Shown: positions 16,921-26,839, counted from the first letter of the stretch. The stretch is 47,184 nt of DNA from an uncultured Verrucomicrobiota bacterium (GCA_903821635.1 CAIJLV010000106.1:1-47184); one strand, 5' to 3'. A program made the numbers and translations. The notes: generated by a model not told the origin, from the sequence alone.

Positions 16921-19900
16921 ATGCTTGTCCCACGGCCAAACATTTCTCTGCTTACCCGCTTCCTGCGCGGGTTTTTGCTGCTGCTCTTGGTGTGTGTGGG
17001 GAATGCATTCGGGGACTTGCGGATTACCGAAGTTTTGCCGGAAGACCGCCAGACTCTCGCTGATGAAGACGGCGAGTATTCAGGCTGGGTTGAGCTCCTG
17101 AATTCTGGCCCAAATTCTGTCCCGCTGGTGGGATACGGTTTGAGCGATGATCCGAGCCGGCCCTTCCGCTGGACGTTTCCCGAGCTGACGCTGGCGGCGG
17201 GGTCCCGGTTGGTCGTGTTCACCTCGGGAAAAGATCGGAAGCTGCTGGCCGGTCCGCGAACCAACACTCCGACTGAAACGACGCCCGCCCAGCTTGCCGG
17301 ATTACAGTGGTGGCTGGATGCGGCGGACGCCTCCTCCCTAGTCATTGGCCCCGCGGGGCACGTCTCGGAATGGCGCGACCAGAGTGGGCGCAATCCGCGC
17401 GCCGAGTTGCCGGCTCCGCAATCGCCCGCGGGCATCCCCAGCAAGATCCTGTGGTTGGATGCGGCCGACCCGACGAGCTTGGAGTTGACCAATGGTGCGG
17501 TGAGTCAGTGGCGGGATCGAAGTGGCGCGAGCAATCACGTGGCGCAACCCGTCGCCGAACGACAACCGACGTGGGGTTACGATCCCGAAGGCCGCCCCAG
17601 GGTCAGTTTTGACGGTCAGAATGATCTGCTGGCTTGGGCCGGCGAAATTTCGCTCCAAACCCTAGTGTGGGTCGGGGTGGAATCGCCGTCCGCGGAGACG
17701 AACAGCCTGCGTCCGCTGGTCGGGCATTCGAGCCAGTATGATTTTCACCGTGGCAACCAGCAGGCGCTGCTGGGGGATTATCCAGGCATGGCACCCGGGA
17801 TCAGCGGGGCGGTGGTTTACCTCAACGGCCGCCGGGTCAATCCGCGCACGACCGCCCTGCCGGCCGGGCTCAATGTCGTAATTATTGTGGGGTCGGACCT
17901 GGGTCGGGTCGAAAACTTGGCGGCGGATCGCCTGCTGGCGGACCGGAACTGGTGGGGCGAGGTTTTTGAAGTGGTCGGTTTTGAGCGCGCGTTGGTCGAG
18001 TCTGAAGTGCTCAGTCTGGATCGGCATCTGCGCGCCAAATGGGCGGGCCCGCCCGAGCAGTTGCCGGCTGATTTTTCGGCGCGGCAAAGTCGGGGCGAGT
18101 GGCAGCCAGTGTGGGTTCAGGACCCCTTGACGGGACTGCCGGCCGTGCGTTTTGACGGCGTGGATGACCGGCTCGAATTCGCGGAAGTGAAGCGGGCCCA
18201 GTTCCTCTTCATCGTGGTGCGGGAAGATCCGTTTGCCACCGACGCGTTTCGGCCGTTCCTCGGGCATAGCAGTTCGGCCACGTTTTCTCGTGGCTCCGAC
18301 CGGCTGCTACTCTATGCCGGGTCGCCGCCGACGTGGCTGGAGGGGCAACCCGTGGACCCGCTGAACACGCGGCTGCCAGCGCGACGCACGCTGCTCAGCT
18401 TCGAATTCAAAGCGGGAGTTCCTTTCGACAGTCTCGCCATGGATCGAAACGCGGATGACCGCGTTTGGTGCGGCGACGTGCTGGAAGTGGTCTCGTTCGA
18501 CCGCGTTTTAGACGCAACCGAACGGGCTGGGATCGAGGCGTATCTCGCCTGTAAGTGGCGATTACCCGACCGCCGGCTGCACGCCAACTTCAGTCTCAAA
18601 CGTGAAGGCGAAGCGGTTCTCCTGACCCAGCCCGACGGCACTCAGGTGGACGCCACGCGGGCCGTGATATCCCGCCCCGACCAGGCCTACGGACGGCTCG
18701 CGGACGGAGCGGATTGGGGCTGGTTTGCGACGCCCACGCCGGGCGCAGCCAACGGATCCGTGGCGGTTGAACTCGGGCTGACGCCCCCGCCCAGCTTCGG
18801 TCCGGCGGCCGGTTTTTTCACCGGGCAACAGGCCGTTGCCATCACGCTCCCGACCAACGCCCCCGCCGGGACGCGCCTCTTTTTCACGCTCGATGGTTCG
18901 GCCCCGCGGGCGAGGTTGGCTACGCCCTGGCTGGAGGATGAAATACCGCCTGCCGCCACGGTGCAGCCCGTCAATGATGAGGCGTGGGCGTGGACGCGGA
19001 CCGACCCGGTGCCTGCTTCGGGCGTGAAATCGCTCCGCTCCGGCACGGTCACCGGGCTGCACCAACTGGTGCTGCGCTGGCCGGCGGCCGCATTGCGCCT
19101 TGGCAGCGGGGGCGTCCTGACGGCTGAACTATGGTGCGATCCGGCGCAGCCTCCCCGCGCCGTGATGCTGCAATTCAGGGCCGGAGATTCCTGGGAACAC
19201 CGGGCCTTCTGGGGCGAAGACCTCATTCCTTTGGGTGAGCTTGGCACGCCTGGACGCTGGCGGGCGGGGGAGCTGCCGGCGCCGGGTTCGTGGGCTCGGC
19301 TTGAAGTGCCGCTTGGCCTCTTGGGGCTGGCGCAGGCAGAAATTACCGGACTGGCGCTCACGCTGTTTGATGGTCGGGCGGCCTTCGATTCCGTGGGCTA
19401 CAGCGAGGCGCCCTTGCCGCGGCCTTATCAGGAGCCGTTGCGGTTGACGAACAGCACGGTCGTGCGCGCGTTGGCCGTGGCGCCCGGGCACTTGGAAAGT
19501 TCGGTGGTGACGGCGAGCTTCCTGACCGTTCCCGCGGTTGGCTTGCCGGTGGTTTCTCTCAGCACGGATCCGGACCATCTTTTCGCTGAAGACGCCGGCA
19601 TCTATGTCGCCGGACCGGAACAGAATGCCGCCGGCCTACCTCGGATTCCCAACTATCAGCGGAACTGGGAACGTCCGGTCCACGCCGAATTGTTCGAGCC
19701 CGATGGTGCGCCGGGTTTTTCCGTCGCGGGCGGTCTCAAGATTCACGGCGGTTTTACGCGGCACTGGCCCCAACGCTCGCTTCGCCTCCATTTTCGTGAA
19801 CGTTACGGCCCGGCGGAAGTGGACTATCCGGTCTTTCCCGGAAACCCGGTGAACCGCTTCGAGAACCTGATCCTGCGGAATTCGGGCAACGACTGGAACC

Positions 19901-21831
19901 GAGCCTTCCTGCGGGATTATTTGGCGCATTCCTTCGCCGCCGACCTCGGTCTGGGGCATCAGGCGTGGCGACCGGCGCAGGTGTTCATCAACGGAGAATA
20001 CTGGGGCGTGCTCACGCTGCGCGAGCAGGCCAATGCCGACACCATTGCGCGCCAGCACGGCGTGCCGGCGAAGCAATTGGATGTCATCAAGAACGAGACG
20101 GAAGTCATCGCCGGCGACTTGGTGGACTACCTGTCACTCGAACAAAGCGCCATTACTGCGCTCGGCGATTTGACGGCGCAACCGGCTTTGGCGGCCCGGA
20201 TCAACCTGCCGAATTATCAGGACTGGTTGGCGGTGGAGTTCTTCAGCGGTAATGACGATTGGCCCGGCAACAATGTGCTGGCGTGGCACCCCCGTAGTCC
20301 CACGGGGCAGTGGAACTGGATGTTGCTGGACTGCGACGGCGGCTTTGATTGGGCGCAGGTGAACAACAACACCCTAAATTCGGCCCTGCTGGACCAAGCG
20401 GTGGCCGGCACGGCGAGTCGTTCGCTCGTGCTCATGCGCGGCCTGTTGGGCGGCCAAGCCTATCGGCAGGCGTTGGCACTCCGCTTTGGCGACCTGCTGA
20501 ACACGACCTTTTCCCCGGCGCACACCGGACCGCGCCTAGACCAATTGGAGTCCAATCTCGCCCCGGCGATGCCCGGCCAGATCGCCCGCTGGAAAGACAG
20601 CGTCTCGCTGACCCCACCGCTGCAAGATCTGGCCGCATGGCGCGTCGCCGTGGGCGAAGTGCGGAATTACTTGAACCACCGCCCCGCGGTGTTCCGCCAG
20701 CAAGTCCGCGACTTCTTCCAGTTGGGCCCCGACGTTGCCCTCACGGTTCAGGCGGATGCCCCCGAGCGGTTGCAGCGGATCGGCGTGGGCACGCTGGTCT
20801 TGGCTCCGGAGCAATTGCCCTGGCACGGAACCTATTTCTCGGGTCTGCCGGTCCCCCTCACCGTCACCGCCAAACCGGGCTTCAAAGTGGTGGGCTGGTC
20901 TGACGGTGCGGCCGCCGGCGCGACCCGCGTGGTGACGCCCCTCGAAGCCGCCACGTTAACGGTGTTGCTGGGGCCGGACGAGGCGAAGGAGCCCGAAGAA
21001 TTGTTGCCCGCGCCGCACGTGCTGGTTTTGGGCGATTATCGGTTCGAGGCTTGGCCGACGAACTCGGCGGCCGGGGAGTATCCGCCAGCGATGGTGTTTG
21101 AGACCAGCCTGACGCCCGATCCGGAGGTGTCGGCGGTGATCAGCGGCCGCTGGACGAATCGTTATGACCTGCCTGCTCGCAGCCGGGTAGCGGCCTTAGG
21201 GGACGCCGGCGTTTCCTTTGTAAACACGGGCAACTCCCAGCCTGGCGAGGGTTATGTCACGGGGGCCTTGCTCGCCCTCAACACCGTTGGATTCAGTCAG
21301 GTGCAGGTGACTTGGAACGCCGGCACGGTCGCGGCCAACGTCCGGCCCTACGCGTTGCGCCTGCAATGGCGGGTCGGCGCCGAAGGGGCCTTTACCGACG
21401 TGCTCGATGCGGCCGGTGAGCCGGTTGAATACGAGCGGCAATCGGTGGCTGGCGAAACTCAGACGATCGGCCCGCACCCGCTGCCGGCGGCGGCGGCGGG
21501 CCAGCCGTTGGTTCAATTGCGCTGGCGTTACCATGCGCTGCCGACGGGGGAGGACAGTGGCGCCCGGGCGCACCTGCGACTGGATGACATCCTCGTCAGC
21601 GGCGTGCGCCAAGCGGCGGGCCCGGCGACTTTGGAGCTGACCCCAGGCGCCGGACAATTCCGGCTCACGGGCCGAATGGAACCCGGCGCGACCGGCACGC
21701 TGCGGGCCTCGTTCGATCTGAAAGCGTGGACGGATTTGGAAACCCGGCAGGCAGGGGCCGATGGGCGCCTCGAATTTCCCGCCCTACCGGACGCCGAGAC
21801 GGTCCGTTTTTTTCAACTCAGCCTGCCGTGA
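16921..21831 (+). CDS. Giant secreted LTD/ConA-like/CotH protein with nested domains
   Basis: A 1636-residue exported protein. Start at ATG 16921 gives a signal peptide ending at VGNAFG. Order by residue: first half of a lamin-tail domain (about 31-106, ending FTSGKDRK); head of a ConA/LamG-like domain (LQWWLDAAD, 128); a complete second ConA/LamG-like domain (ILWLDAAD 176 to about 378); body of the first one (from EWQPVW 393 to CKWRLPDRR 552); second half of the lamin-tail domain (LHANFSLKREGEAVLL, 553-613); chitobiase-type domain (FTLDGSAP) interrupted at 670-835 by a WEHRAFWG module and resumed at YQEPLRLTNST; CotH kinase (about 873-1266) with LLDCDGGFDW, Asp1137 and Asp1139; C-terminal beta-rich modules. 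Role unknown; probably a cell-surface protein. The next gene follows after 14 bases. Confidence 0.88.
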   Translation: MLVPRPNISLLTRFLRGFLLLLLVCVGNAFGDLRITEVLPEDRQTLADEDGEYSGWVELLNSGPNSVPLVGYGLSDDPSRPFRWTFPELTLAAGSRLVVFTSGKDRKLLAGPRTNTPTETTPAQLAGLQWWLDAADASSLVIGPAGHVSEWRDQSGRNPRAELPAPQSPAGIPSKILWLDAADPTSLELTNGAVSQWRDRSGASNHVAQPVAERQPTWGYDPEGRPRVSFDGQNDLLAWAGEISLQTLVWVGVESPSAETNSLRPLVGHSSQYDFHRGNQQALLGDYPGMAPGISGAVVYLNGRRVNPRTTALPAGLNVVIIVGSDLGRVENLAADRLLADRNWWGEVFEVVGFERALVESEVLSLDRHLRAKWAGPPEQLPADFSARQSRGEWQPVWVQDPLTGLPAVRFDGVDDRLEFAEVKRAQFLFIVVREDPFATDAFRPFLGHSSSATFSRGSDRLLLYAGSPPTWLEGQPVDPLNTRLPARRTLLSFEFKAGVPFDSLAMDRNADDRVWCGDVLEVVSFDRVLDATERAGIEAYLACKWRLPDRRLHANFSLKREGEAVLLTQPDGTQVDATRAVISRPDQAYGRLADGADWGWFATPTPGAANGSVAVELGLTPPPSFGPAAGFFTGQQAVAITLPTNAPAGTRLFFTLDGSAPRARLATPWLEDEIPPAATVQPVNDEAWAWTRTDPVPASGVKSLRSGTVTGLHQLVLRWPAAALRLGSGGVLTAELWCDPAQPPRAVMLQFRAGDSWEHRAFWGEDLIPLGELGTPGRWRAGELPAPGSWARLEVPLGLLGLAQAEITGLALTLFDGRAAFDSVGYSEAPLPRPYQEPLRLTNSTVVRALAVAPGHLESSVVTASFLTVPAVGLPVVSLSTDPDHLFAEDAGIYVAGPEQNAAGLPRIPNYQRNWERPVHAELFEPDGAPGFSVAGGLKIHGGFTRHWPQRSLRLHFRERYGPAEVDYPVFPGNPVNRFENLILRNSGNDWNRAFLRDYLAHSFAADLGLGHQAWRPAQVFINGEYWGVLTLREQANADTIARQHGVPAKQLDVIKNETEVIAGDLVDYLSLEQSAITALGDLTAQPALAARINLPNYQDWLAVEFFSGNDDWPGNNVLAWHPRSPTGQWNWMLLDCDGGFDWAQVNNNTLNSALLDQAVAGTASRSLVLMRGLLGGQAYRQALALRFGDLLNTTFSPAHTGPRLDQLESNLAPAMPGQIARWKDSVSLTPPLQDLAAWRVAVGEVRNYLNHRPAVFRQQVRDFFQLGPDVALTVQADAPERLQRIGVGTLVLAPEQLPWHGTYFSGLPVPLTVTAKPGFKVVGWSDGAAAGATRVVTPLEAATLTVLLGPDEAKEPEELLPAPHVLVLGDYRFEAWPTNSAAGEYPPAMVFETSLTPDPEVSAVISGRWTNRYDLPARSRVAALGDAGVSFVNTGNSQPGEGYVTGALLALNTVGFSQVQVTWNAGTVAANVRPYALRLQWRVGAEGAFTDVLDAAGEPVEYERQSVAGETQTIGPHPLPAAAAGQPLVQLRWRYHALPTGEDSGARAHLRLDDILVSGVRQAAGPATLELTPGAGQFRLTGRMEPGATGTLRASFDLKAWTDLETRQAGADGRLEFPALPDAETVRFFQLSLP

Positions 21832-21845
21832 CCACTGCCTGCCTC

Positions 21846-24800
21846 ATGAATTCTGTTACTCCGTTTTTCGGTTCGGTCGTTGGCCGCGGTTTCATTGCGG
21901 GTCTGTGGGCGGCGGTGTCCGTGCTGGCGGGGCGGATTCAAGCGGCGGATGTCGTCATCACCGAGCTGCACTACCAACCGCGCTCAGCCCAGAACGGCGA
22001 AGAATTCGTGGAATTGCAGAACCTGACGGCGGCGCCCATCGACTTGGCGGGCTGGCGGTTTTCCCGCGGGGTGAGCTTCACCTTTCCGCCGACCGTGTTG
22101 CCGCCGGGGGGCTTGGTCGTGGTGGCCGCCGACACGAATGCCTTTGCGGCGGCGCATCCGGGGCTTGGCGCCATTCTGGTGGGGAATTGGACGGGTTCTC
22201 TGAGCGATCGGGGCGAAACGCTGGAACTGCAAAATGGCGCCGGCACGACGGTCGAAACCCTCACTTACGCGACTGAAGGGGATTGGGGCGACCGGGGTTG
22301 GGGTGCGCCCGACCATGGATTTCGCGGGCTGGAATGGATTTCAGGCCACGCGGGCCAAGGTCAGACGTTGGAACGCATTGATCCAAGGGCCGACGGCAGT
22401 CGCGGTCAAAACTGGCGCTCCAGCTCGACGCTCGGCGGATCGCCCGGACAAACCAACTCGGTGTCGGCCGTCAACCGGGCCCCGTTCATCACCGACGTCA
22501 GTCATTTGCCGGCGGTGCCGCGCTCCGCTGCGGGCGTCACCGTCCGGGCGCGGCTCAGTGGGGGGGCAGCCGGGCCGGCCGACGTGGCGGTGCGGCATCG
22601 AGTGGATGGCACGGCGGAATTTATCCGCACGCCGATGTGGGATGACGGCACGCATGCCGATGACTTGGCGGGCGACGGGCTTTACGCCGCTCAATTGCCG
22701 GCGCAACCGTCGGGCACGGTGGTCGAATTTTACGTGACCGCGAGTGCGGGCGACTTCGTTCGCACTTGGCCGGCGCCGCTCAGTGGGGACGGCACCCAAG
22801 TGGCGAACGCGCTCTATCAGGTGGACGATTCGCCCGCGGGGACCTTGCCCCGTTACCGCCTCATCGTGACCGAACAAGACCGCCAGACATTGGCCGCGAT
22901 CGAAGCGCAGGCGTGGCACTCCACGAGCGATGCCGAGGTGAATGCCACCTTCGTGGCGCTGGAAAACGGGGTGGCCGAAATCCGTTACCAAGCGGGGCTG
23001 CGCATTCGCGGCAGCACGAGTCGGGATGTTGAGCCGCCGAGTCGACGCGTGGCGTTGCCGGACGACCGGACGTGGCGGGGCGGGCGGGTCATTGCCTTGA
23101 ACGGCGTGAACCCCCATTCGCAAGTCGCCGGCGCGGCGCTCGCGCAACTGGCCGGACTCCCGGCGGCCCGGTCCCGGCTGGTGGAAGTGCGTGAAAATGG
23201 GGTGGCCCGAGGAAGCGTGGGCAGTCCGGTGCCAGGGCTCTACGCGCAGAACGAAGCCCTCAATGGCGACTTCACGGACGCGGCTTTTCCCGACGATGGC
23301 GGCGGTAATCTTTACAGCACCCAAGGTTTTGGAAGTCTCGACTACTTGGGCGAATGGCCGACGGCTTACGCGGACCCGTTTTACTACGCCAAGGAAACTA
23401 ATGCGCGGGCGAACGATTGGAGCGACTTGATCGAGCTTACCCGCACGCTGAACCAGACGCCGGGGGCAGCACTGGCGACCCAGCTTCCGCGCGTGGCCGA
23501 CGTGGAGGAGTGGGTGCGTTTTTTTGCCGTGAACACCCTGCTCGCGAACTTCGAGAGCACCCTGTCCAACCCACGGGTCACGAAGACGCCGACTAGCACC
23601 AACGTGGTGACCGGCGACTACTTCTTGTATCGCGGAATCCGTGACCCTCGGTTCCGGTTGGTGCCCTACGACTTCGATTCCTGCCTCGGCGTGGCTGGTG
23701 CGTTTACGGTTCAACTGGGGCTCTATCCGTTTCTCGACGTGCCGGCGATCCGGCGCGTTTTCAATGAGCCTGCCTTTGCGTCCCGTTATCACGCCGAATT
23801 GCGCCGACTCGCCGAGACGGTGTTTGCCCCGGAGCACGCGGCGGATTTGTTCGACCGGTTGCTGGCCCCACACGTGCCGGCGGCGCTCCTAGCTAACCTC
23901 AAATCGTTCAACGAACAGCGGCGGGAACGCGTGCTGGCCGAGTTGCCGACGGCGATCCGGGTCACCACGCCGTGGCCCGTGGTCGGCGGCTATGCCCACA
24001 CCACGGCGGCCACTGTCCCGCTGGCGGGCGTCGCCGCTACCCCGGGCGTCGTCGCCGTGCAGGTTTCCGGGGTGCCCGCGATCTGGGATGCCACTCGGGG
24101 CCAGTGGGCCGCGACCGTGCCGCTGTGGCCTGGCCTCAACCGCCTGCTGATCGAAACGCTCAACGCCACCGGGCAAGTGGTGGCGACGCAGCCGTTCGAC
24201 CTTTGGCGGGAGGCGCCCGAACAAGTGGTGACCGGTCCGCTGACGGCCGACACCCGGTGGCGGGCGGCGGATGGACCGTTCCGGATCAACGCGCCGCTCG
24301 TTGTTCCCGCCGGGGTTACGCTCACGCTGGATCCCGGGGTCTCGGTTCAGTTCGCGCCCGGGGCCGGGCTCGTGGTGCAGGGCCGCCTGTTGGCGCAAGG
24401 CACCGCGCAACAGCGGATCCAAATGCTGCTCCAACCCCGGCTGACCGGGCGCTGGAATGGGGTGGGATTCGACGGAGCGACGAACGAAAACCGGCTCACG
24501 TTTACCGATTTGCGCGGGACTCTGAGGGCGCCCCTGCAGTTCACCAATTCCACGGCCCGGCTGGAACGCCTCGATTTTCCCGGTCACTACGCCAACGTCC
24601 TGTGGACCTTCAACTCCAGTCTGCACGTCGTGGGTTGCAATTTCCCCGACATGTTTTTCGAGCAGGCGGTCGAGGGGTATCAACTCCCGGCAGACGGGTA
24701 TCTGATCTTCGAGGGCAATGTGTTCGGCACCACGGTCGGCTACGCGGACATCATTGATTTTTCGGGTGGCTCGCGGCCCGGTCCCATTCCGCAGTTCCTG

Positions 24801-26726
24801 AACAACGTCTTCCTCGGTGGTTCTGACGACGGACTCGATCTCGACGGCACCGACGCCCACATCGAGGGCAACGTGTTCATGCACTTTCGGAAGAATCATC
24901 CGAACCCCAGTTCTGCGGCCGCGATCGGCACAGGGCGGGGTTCAAACGGCGAGACCAGTCGTCTGACCGTGGTGCGCAATCTCTTCTACGACAACGACCA
25001 CGACTTCATCCTCAAGGATTACGCCGAGCTCACCGCCCGGCAGAATACCTTTGTGGGCACGCGGATTGGCTCGCTCGCCTTCAGCGAACCGTTGCGCCCC
25101 GGGTTGGCGCCGCCGATCTCGGCGTTGTTGCGCGATAACCTCTGGTGGCAGTGCCAGAGCGTGATCTTTGGCTTGGATACCAATCTGTTCGCCAACCCAT
25201 GGTTCAAAGTGCGGATCGACAATTCGATCATCAACGAGCCGGGCATCTGGCTGGGCACCAATAATTTTGCCGCCGATCCGCGCTTCGTGAATGCGCCGCA
25301 AGACTTTCACCTCACGCCGGCTTCACCCGCCCGGGGGCTCGCCCCCGGGGGGCTCGATCTCGGGGCGCACGTGCCGGCCGGGGCGGTGCTGGTTGGGGCT
25401 CCACTTCAGCCCAGCACTGCCCGAACGCTGTCGCTGGCGGTGCTCGGAGCGGGGTTAACTCACTACCGTTCTGCGCTGGACGGCGCGCCGTGGAGCGAAC
25501 CCCGAACGCTGGAGACGCCGCTGGTCCTGACCAATCTGGCCGTCGGGGCCCATGAATTGCAGGTCCTCGGGCTGAACTCTGCGGGCGTCTGGCAGGCGGA
25601 ACCGGGCACTGTGGCGCGTTGGTCCGTGGTGGCCGACTTCGGCGCGGTCCAGTTGAACGAAGTCCTGGCTGACAATGCCGGCGCGGTGCCGGTGGAGTTG
25701 CAGGCGCCAGACCTCGTTGAGCTCTTCAATCCGGGCAACCAACCTCTAGATCTCGCCGGGATGAGTCTGTCGGACACGCCGGAGCGCCCCCGCAAATTCG
25801 TCTTTCCGCCCGGCACCGTGCTGCCGCCCGCAGGTTACCTCATTCTTTACGCTGACAGCCGCACCCAGCCGCCGGGAATTCACCTCGGCTTCGCCCTCAA
25901 CAAGGCAGGTGAAGAGGTGTTGCTTTACGATTCACCCCTCCGGGGCGGCGGGCTCGTGGAGCGCGTGGCCTTTGGCGCCCAGTTGCCGGGGCGGTCGCTG
26001 GGTCGTGGTCCCGCTGGCGACTGGACGTTATGTCAGCCGACGTTGGGCGCGGCGAACCAACCGCTGCCGTTGGGCGATGCCCGCAGGGTGCGACTCAATG
26101 AATGGCTGGCTAATCCGGGCCCCTTGGGCGGTGACGATCAGATTGAGCTCTTCAATCCGGAACCACTGCCAGTGCTGCTGAATGGCCTGAACTTGACCGA
26201 CGCTTGGGCCGGGGCCGCGCGCCGGGCGCCAATTTATCCGCTAACGTTCATTGCAGCGGGCGGATTTGTGGTGCTCACCGCGGACGGCTCCCCTGACCGC
26301 CCGGGACATCTGGGGCTCGCCCTCGCCTCGGACTTCGGGTCCGTGATGCTCACCGACTCGGCCGGGGCGGTGCTAGATTCCGTGCTCTACGGCTCGCAGG
26401 CCCCGGGCCTCTCCGAAGGGCGCCAACCAGATGGCCATGGACCGATCCTACGCCGGCCGATGGAGCCGACGCTGGGGACGTCCAATGGGATGGCACCGGC
26501 GGTTCCGCTGACCCTCTCCGGGCAGCTTTCGGCGCTGGGGGCCTCGCTTAACCTGACCGTGGTGGGAGTCGTGCCCGGGCAATGGTATCGCTTGGAAACC
26601 CGCGTCGATTTCAACGCCGGCTGGACGTTGGCTGCCGAAGCCTCGGCCGTCGGTGACACCCTGACGTTTGAGCCGCTGGCTTTGGCCGGGGCCCAGCAGT
26701 TTCTTCGCGTGGTTTCGGGTGAATAA
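21846..26726 (+). CDS. Giant secreted LTD/CotH/beta-helix protein
   Basis: A 1626-residue exported protein; ATG 21846 gives a signal peptide ending near GRIQAA. Domains in order: lamin-tail domain (about 36-200, starting VVITELHYQP), an Ig-like domain (ending near NALYQVDDS), CotH kinase (about 340-700) with LVPYDFDSCLG where Asp609 and Asp611 form the acidic pair, a short beta domain, a right-handed beta helix (from VPAGVTLTLDPGVSVQF, about 820-1170), two more lamin-tail domains (VQLNEVLADN and VRLNEWLANP), and a final module with YRLETRVDFNAGW seen at the end of many secreted proteins of this phylum. Only 14 bases separate it from the previous CotH gene, so they are probably co-transcribed. 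No sortase, PEP-CTERM or type IX signal is visible. Function unknown. Confidence 0.88.
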   Translation: MNSVTPFFGSVVGRGFIAGLWAAVSVLAGRIQAADVVITELHYQPRSAQNGEEFVELQNLTAAPIDLAGWRFSRGVSFTFPPTVLPPGGLVVVAADTNAFAAAHPGLGAILVGNWTGSLSDRGETLELQNGAGTTVETLTYATEGDWGDRGWGAPDHGFRGLEWISGHAGQGQTLERIDPRADGSRGQNWRSSSTLGGSPGQTNSVSAVNRAPFITDVSHLPAVPRSAAGVTVRARLSGGAAGPADVAVRHRVDGTAEFIRTPMWDDGTHADDLAGDGLYAAQLPAQPSGTVVEFYVTASAGDFVRTWPAPLSGDGTQVANALYQVDDSPAGTLPRYRLIVTEQDRQTLAAIEAQAWHSTSDAEVNATFVALENGVAEIRYQAGLRIRGSTSRDVEPPSRRVALPDDRTWRGGRVIALNGVNPHSQVAGAALAQLAGLPAARSRLVEVRENGVARGSVGSPVPGLYAQNEALNGDFTDAAFPDDGGGNLYSTQGFGSLDYLGEWPTAYADPFYYAKETNARANDWSDLIELTRTLNQTPGAALATQLPRVADVEEWVRFFAVNTLLANFESTLSNPRVTKTPTSTNVVTGDYFLYRGIRDPRFRLVPYDFDSCLGVAGAFTVQLGLYPFLDVPAIRRVFNEPAFASRYHAELRRLAETVFAPEHAADLFDRLLAPHVPAALLANLKSFNEQRRERVLAELPTAIRVTTPWPVVGGYAHTTAATVPLAGVAATPGVVAVQVSGVPAIWDATRGQWAATVPLWPGLNRLLIETLNATGQVVATQPFDLWREAPEQVVTGPLTADTRWRAADGPFRINAPLVVPAGVTLTLDPGVSVQFAPGAGLVVQGRLLAQGTAQQRIQMLLQPRLTGRWNGVGFDGATNENRLTFTDLRGTLRAPLQFTNSTARLERLDFPGHYANVLWTFNSSLHVVGCNFPDMFFEQAVEGYQLPADGYLIFEGNVFGTTVGYADIIDFSGGSRPGPIPQFLNNVFLGGSDDGLDLDGTDAHIEGNVFMHFRKNHPNPSSAAAIGTGRGSNGETSRLTVVRNLFYDNDHDFILKDYAELTARQNTFVGTRIGSLAFSEPLRPGLAPPISALLRDNLWWQCQSVIFGLDTNLFANPWFKVRIDNSIINEPGIWLGTNNFAADPRFVNAPQDFHLTPASPARGLAPGGLDLGAHVPAGAVLVGAPLQPSTARTLSLAVLGAGLTHYRSALDGAPWSEPRTLETPLVLTNLAVGAHELQVLGLNSAGVWQAEPGTVARWSVVADFGAVQLNEVLADNAGAVPVELQAPDLVELFNPGNQPLDLAGMSLSDTPERPRKFVFPPGTVLPPAGYLILYADSRTQPPGIHLGFALNKAGEEVLLYDSPLRGGGLVERVAFGAQLPGRSLGRGPAGDWTLCQPTLGAANQPLPLGDARRVRLNEWLANPGPLGGDDQIELFNPEPLPVLLNGLNLTDAWAGAARRAPIYPLTFIAAGGFVVLTADGSPDRPGHLGLALASDFGSVMLTDSAGAVLDSVLYGSQAPGLSEGRQPDGHGPILRRPMEPTLGTSNGMAPAVPLTLSGQLSALGASLNLTVVGVVPGQWYRLETRVDFNAGWTLAAEASAVGDTLTFEPLALAGAQQFLRVVSGE

Positions 26727-26764
26727 GCCCAGCGCCCTCGGCATAAATCTTCCGGGTGCCGCAC

Positions 26765-26839
26765 CGCGGCGTGGAAGCCGAATTCGTCGGTCTGACCATA
26801 CTGAAGGCCACCCTTCACGCCGCCGCCGGCCAACTGGGC
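26765..26839 (-). pseudogene. Fossil of a DUF1501 (sulfatase-like) gene
   Basis: The minus strand encodes QLAGGGVKGGLQYGQTDEF followed by GFHAA. This is the near-C-terminal signature of DUF1501 proteins, which in Planctomycetes and Verrucomicrobiota usually reads LAGGGVKGG-x-x-YG-x-TDEFG followed by HDLHATI. The match stops after about 25 residues and the expected HDLHATILHLLG part is missing. No other part of such a gene is near, and the partner gene (DUF1549/DUF1553) is absent. I recognise the signature from memory; no search was done. Confidence 0.65.

Noticed and set aside
22341..23873. 510-codon frame opposite the second giant CotH protein
   Set aside because: No motif; the opposite strand has lamin-tail and CotH domains in a continuous frame.
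25330..25349. Perfect 8-bp GC hairpin within the second giant gene
   Set aside because: It lies in the coding frame (PARGLAPGGLD) and is explained by GC-rich codons; no copies noted elsewhere in the window.
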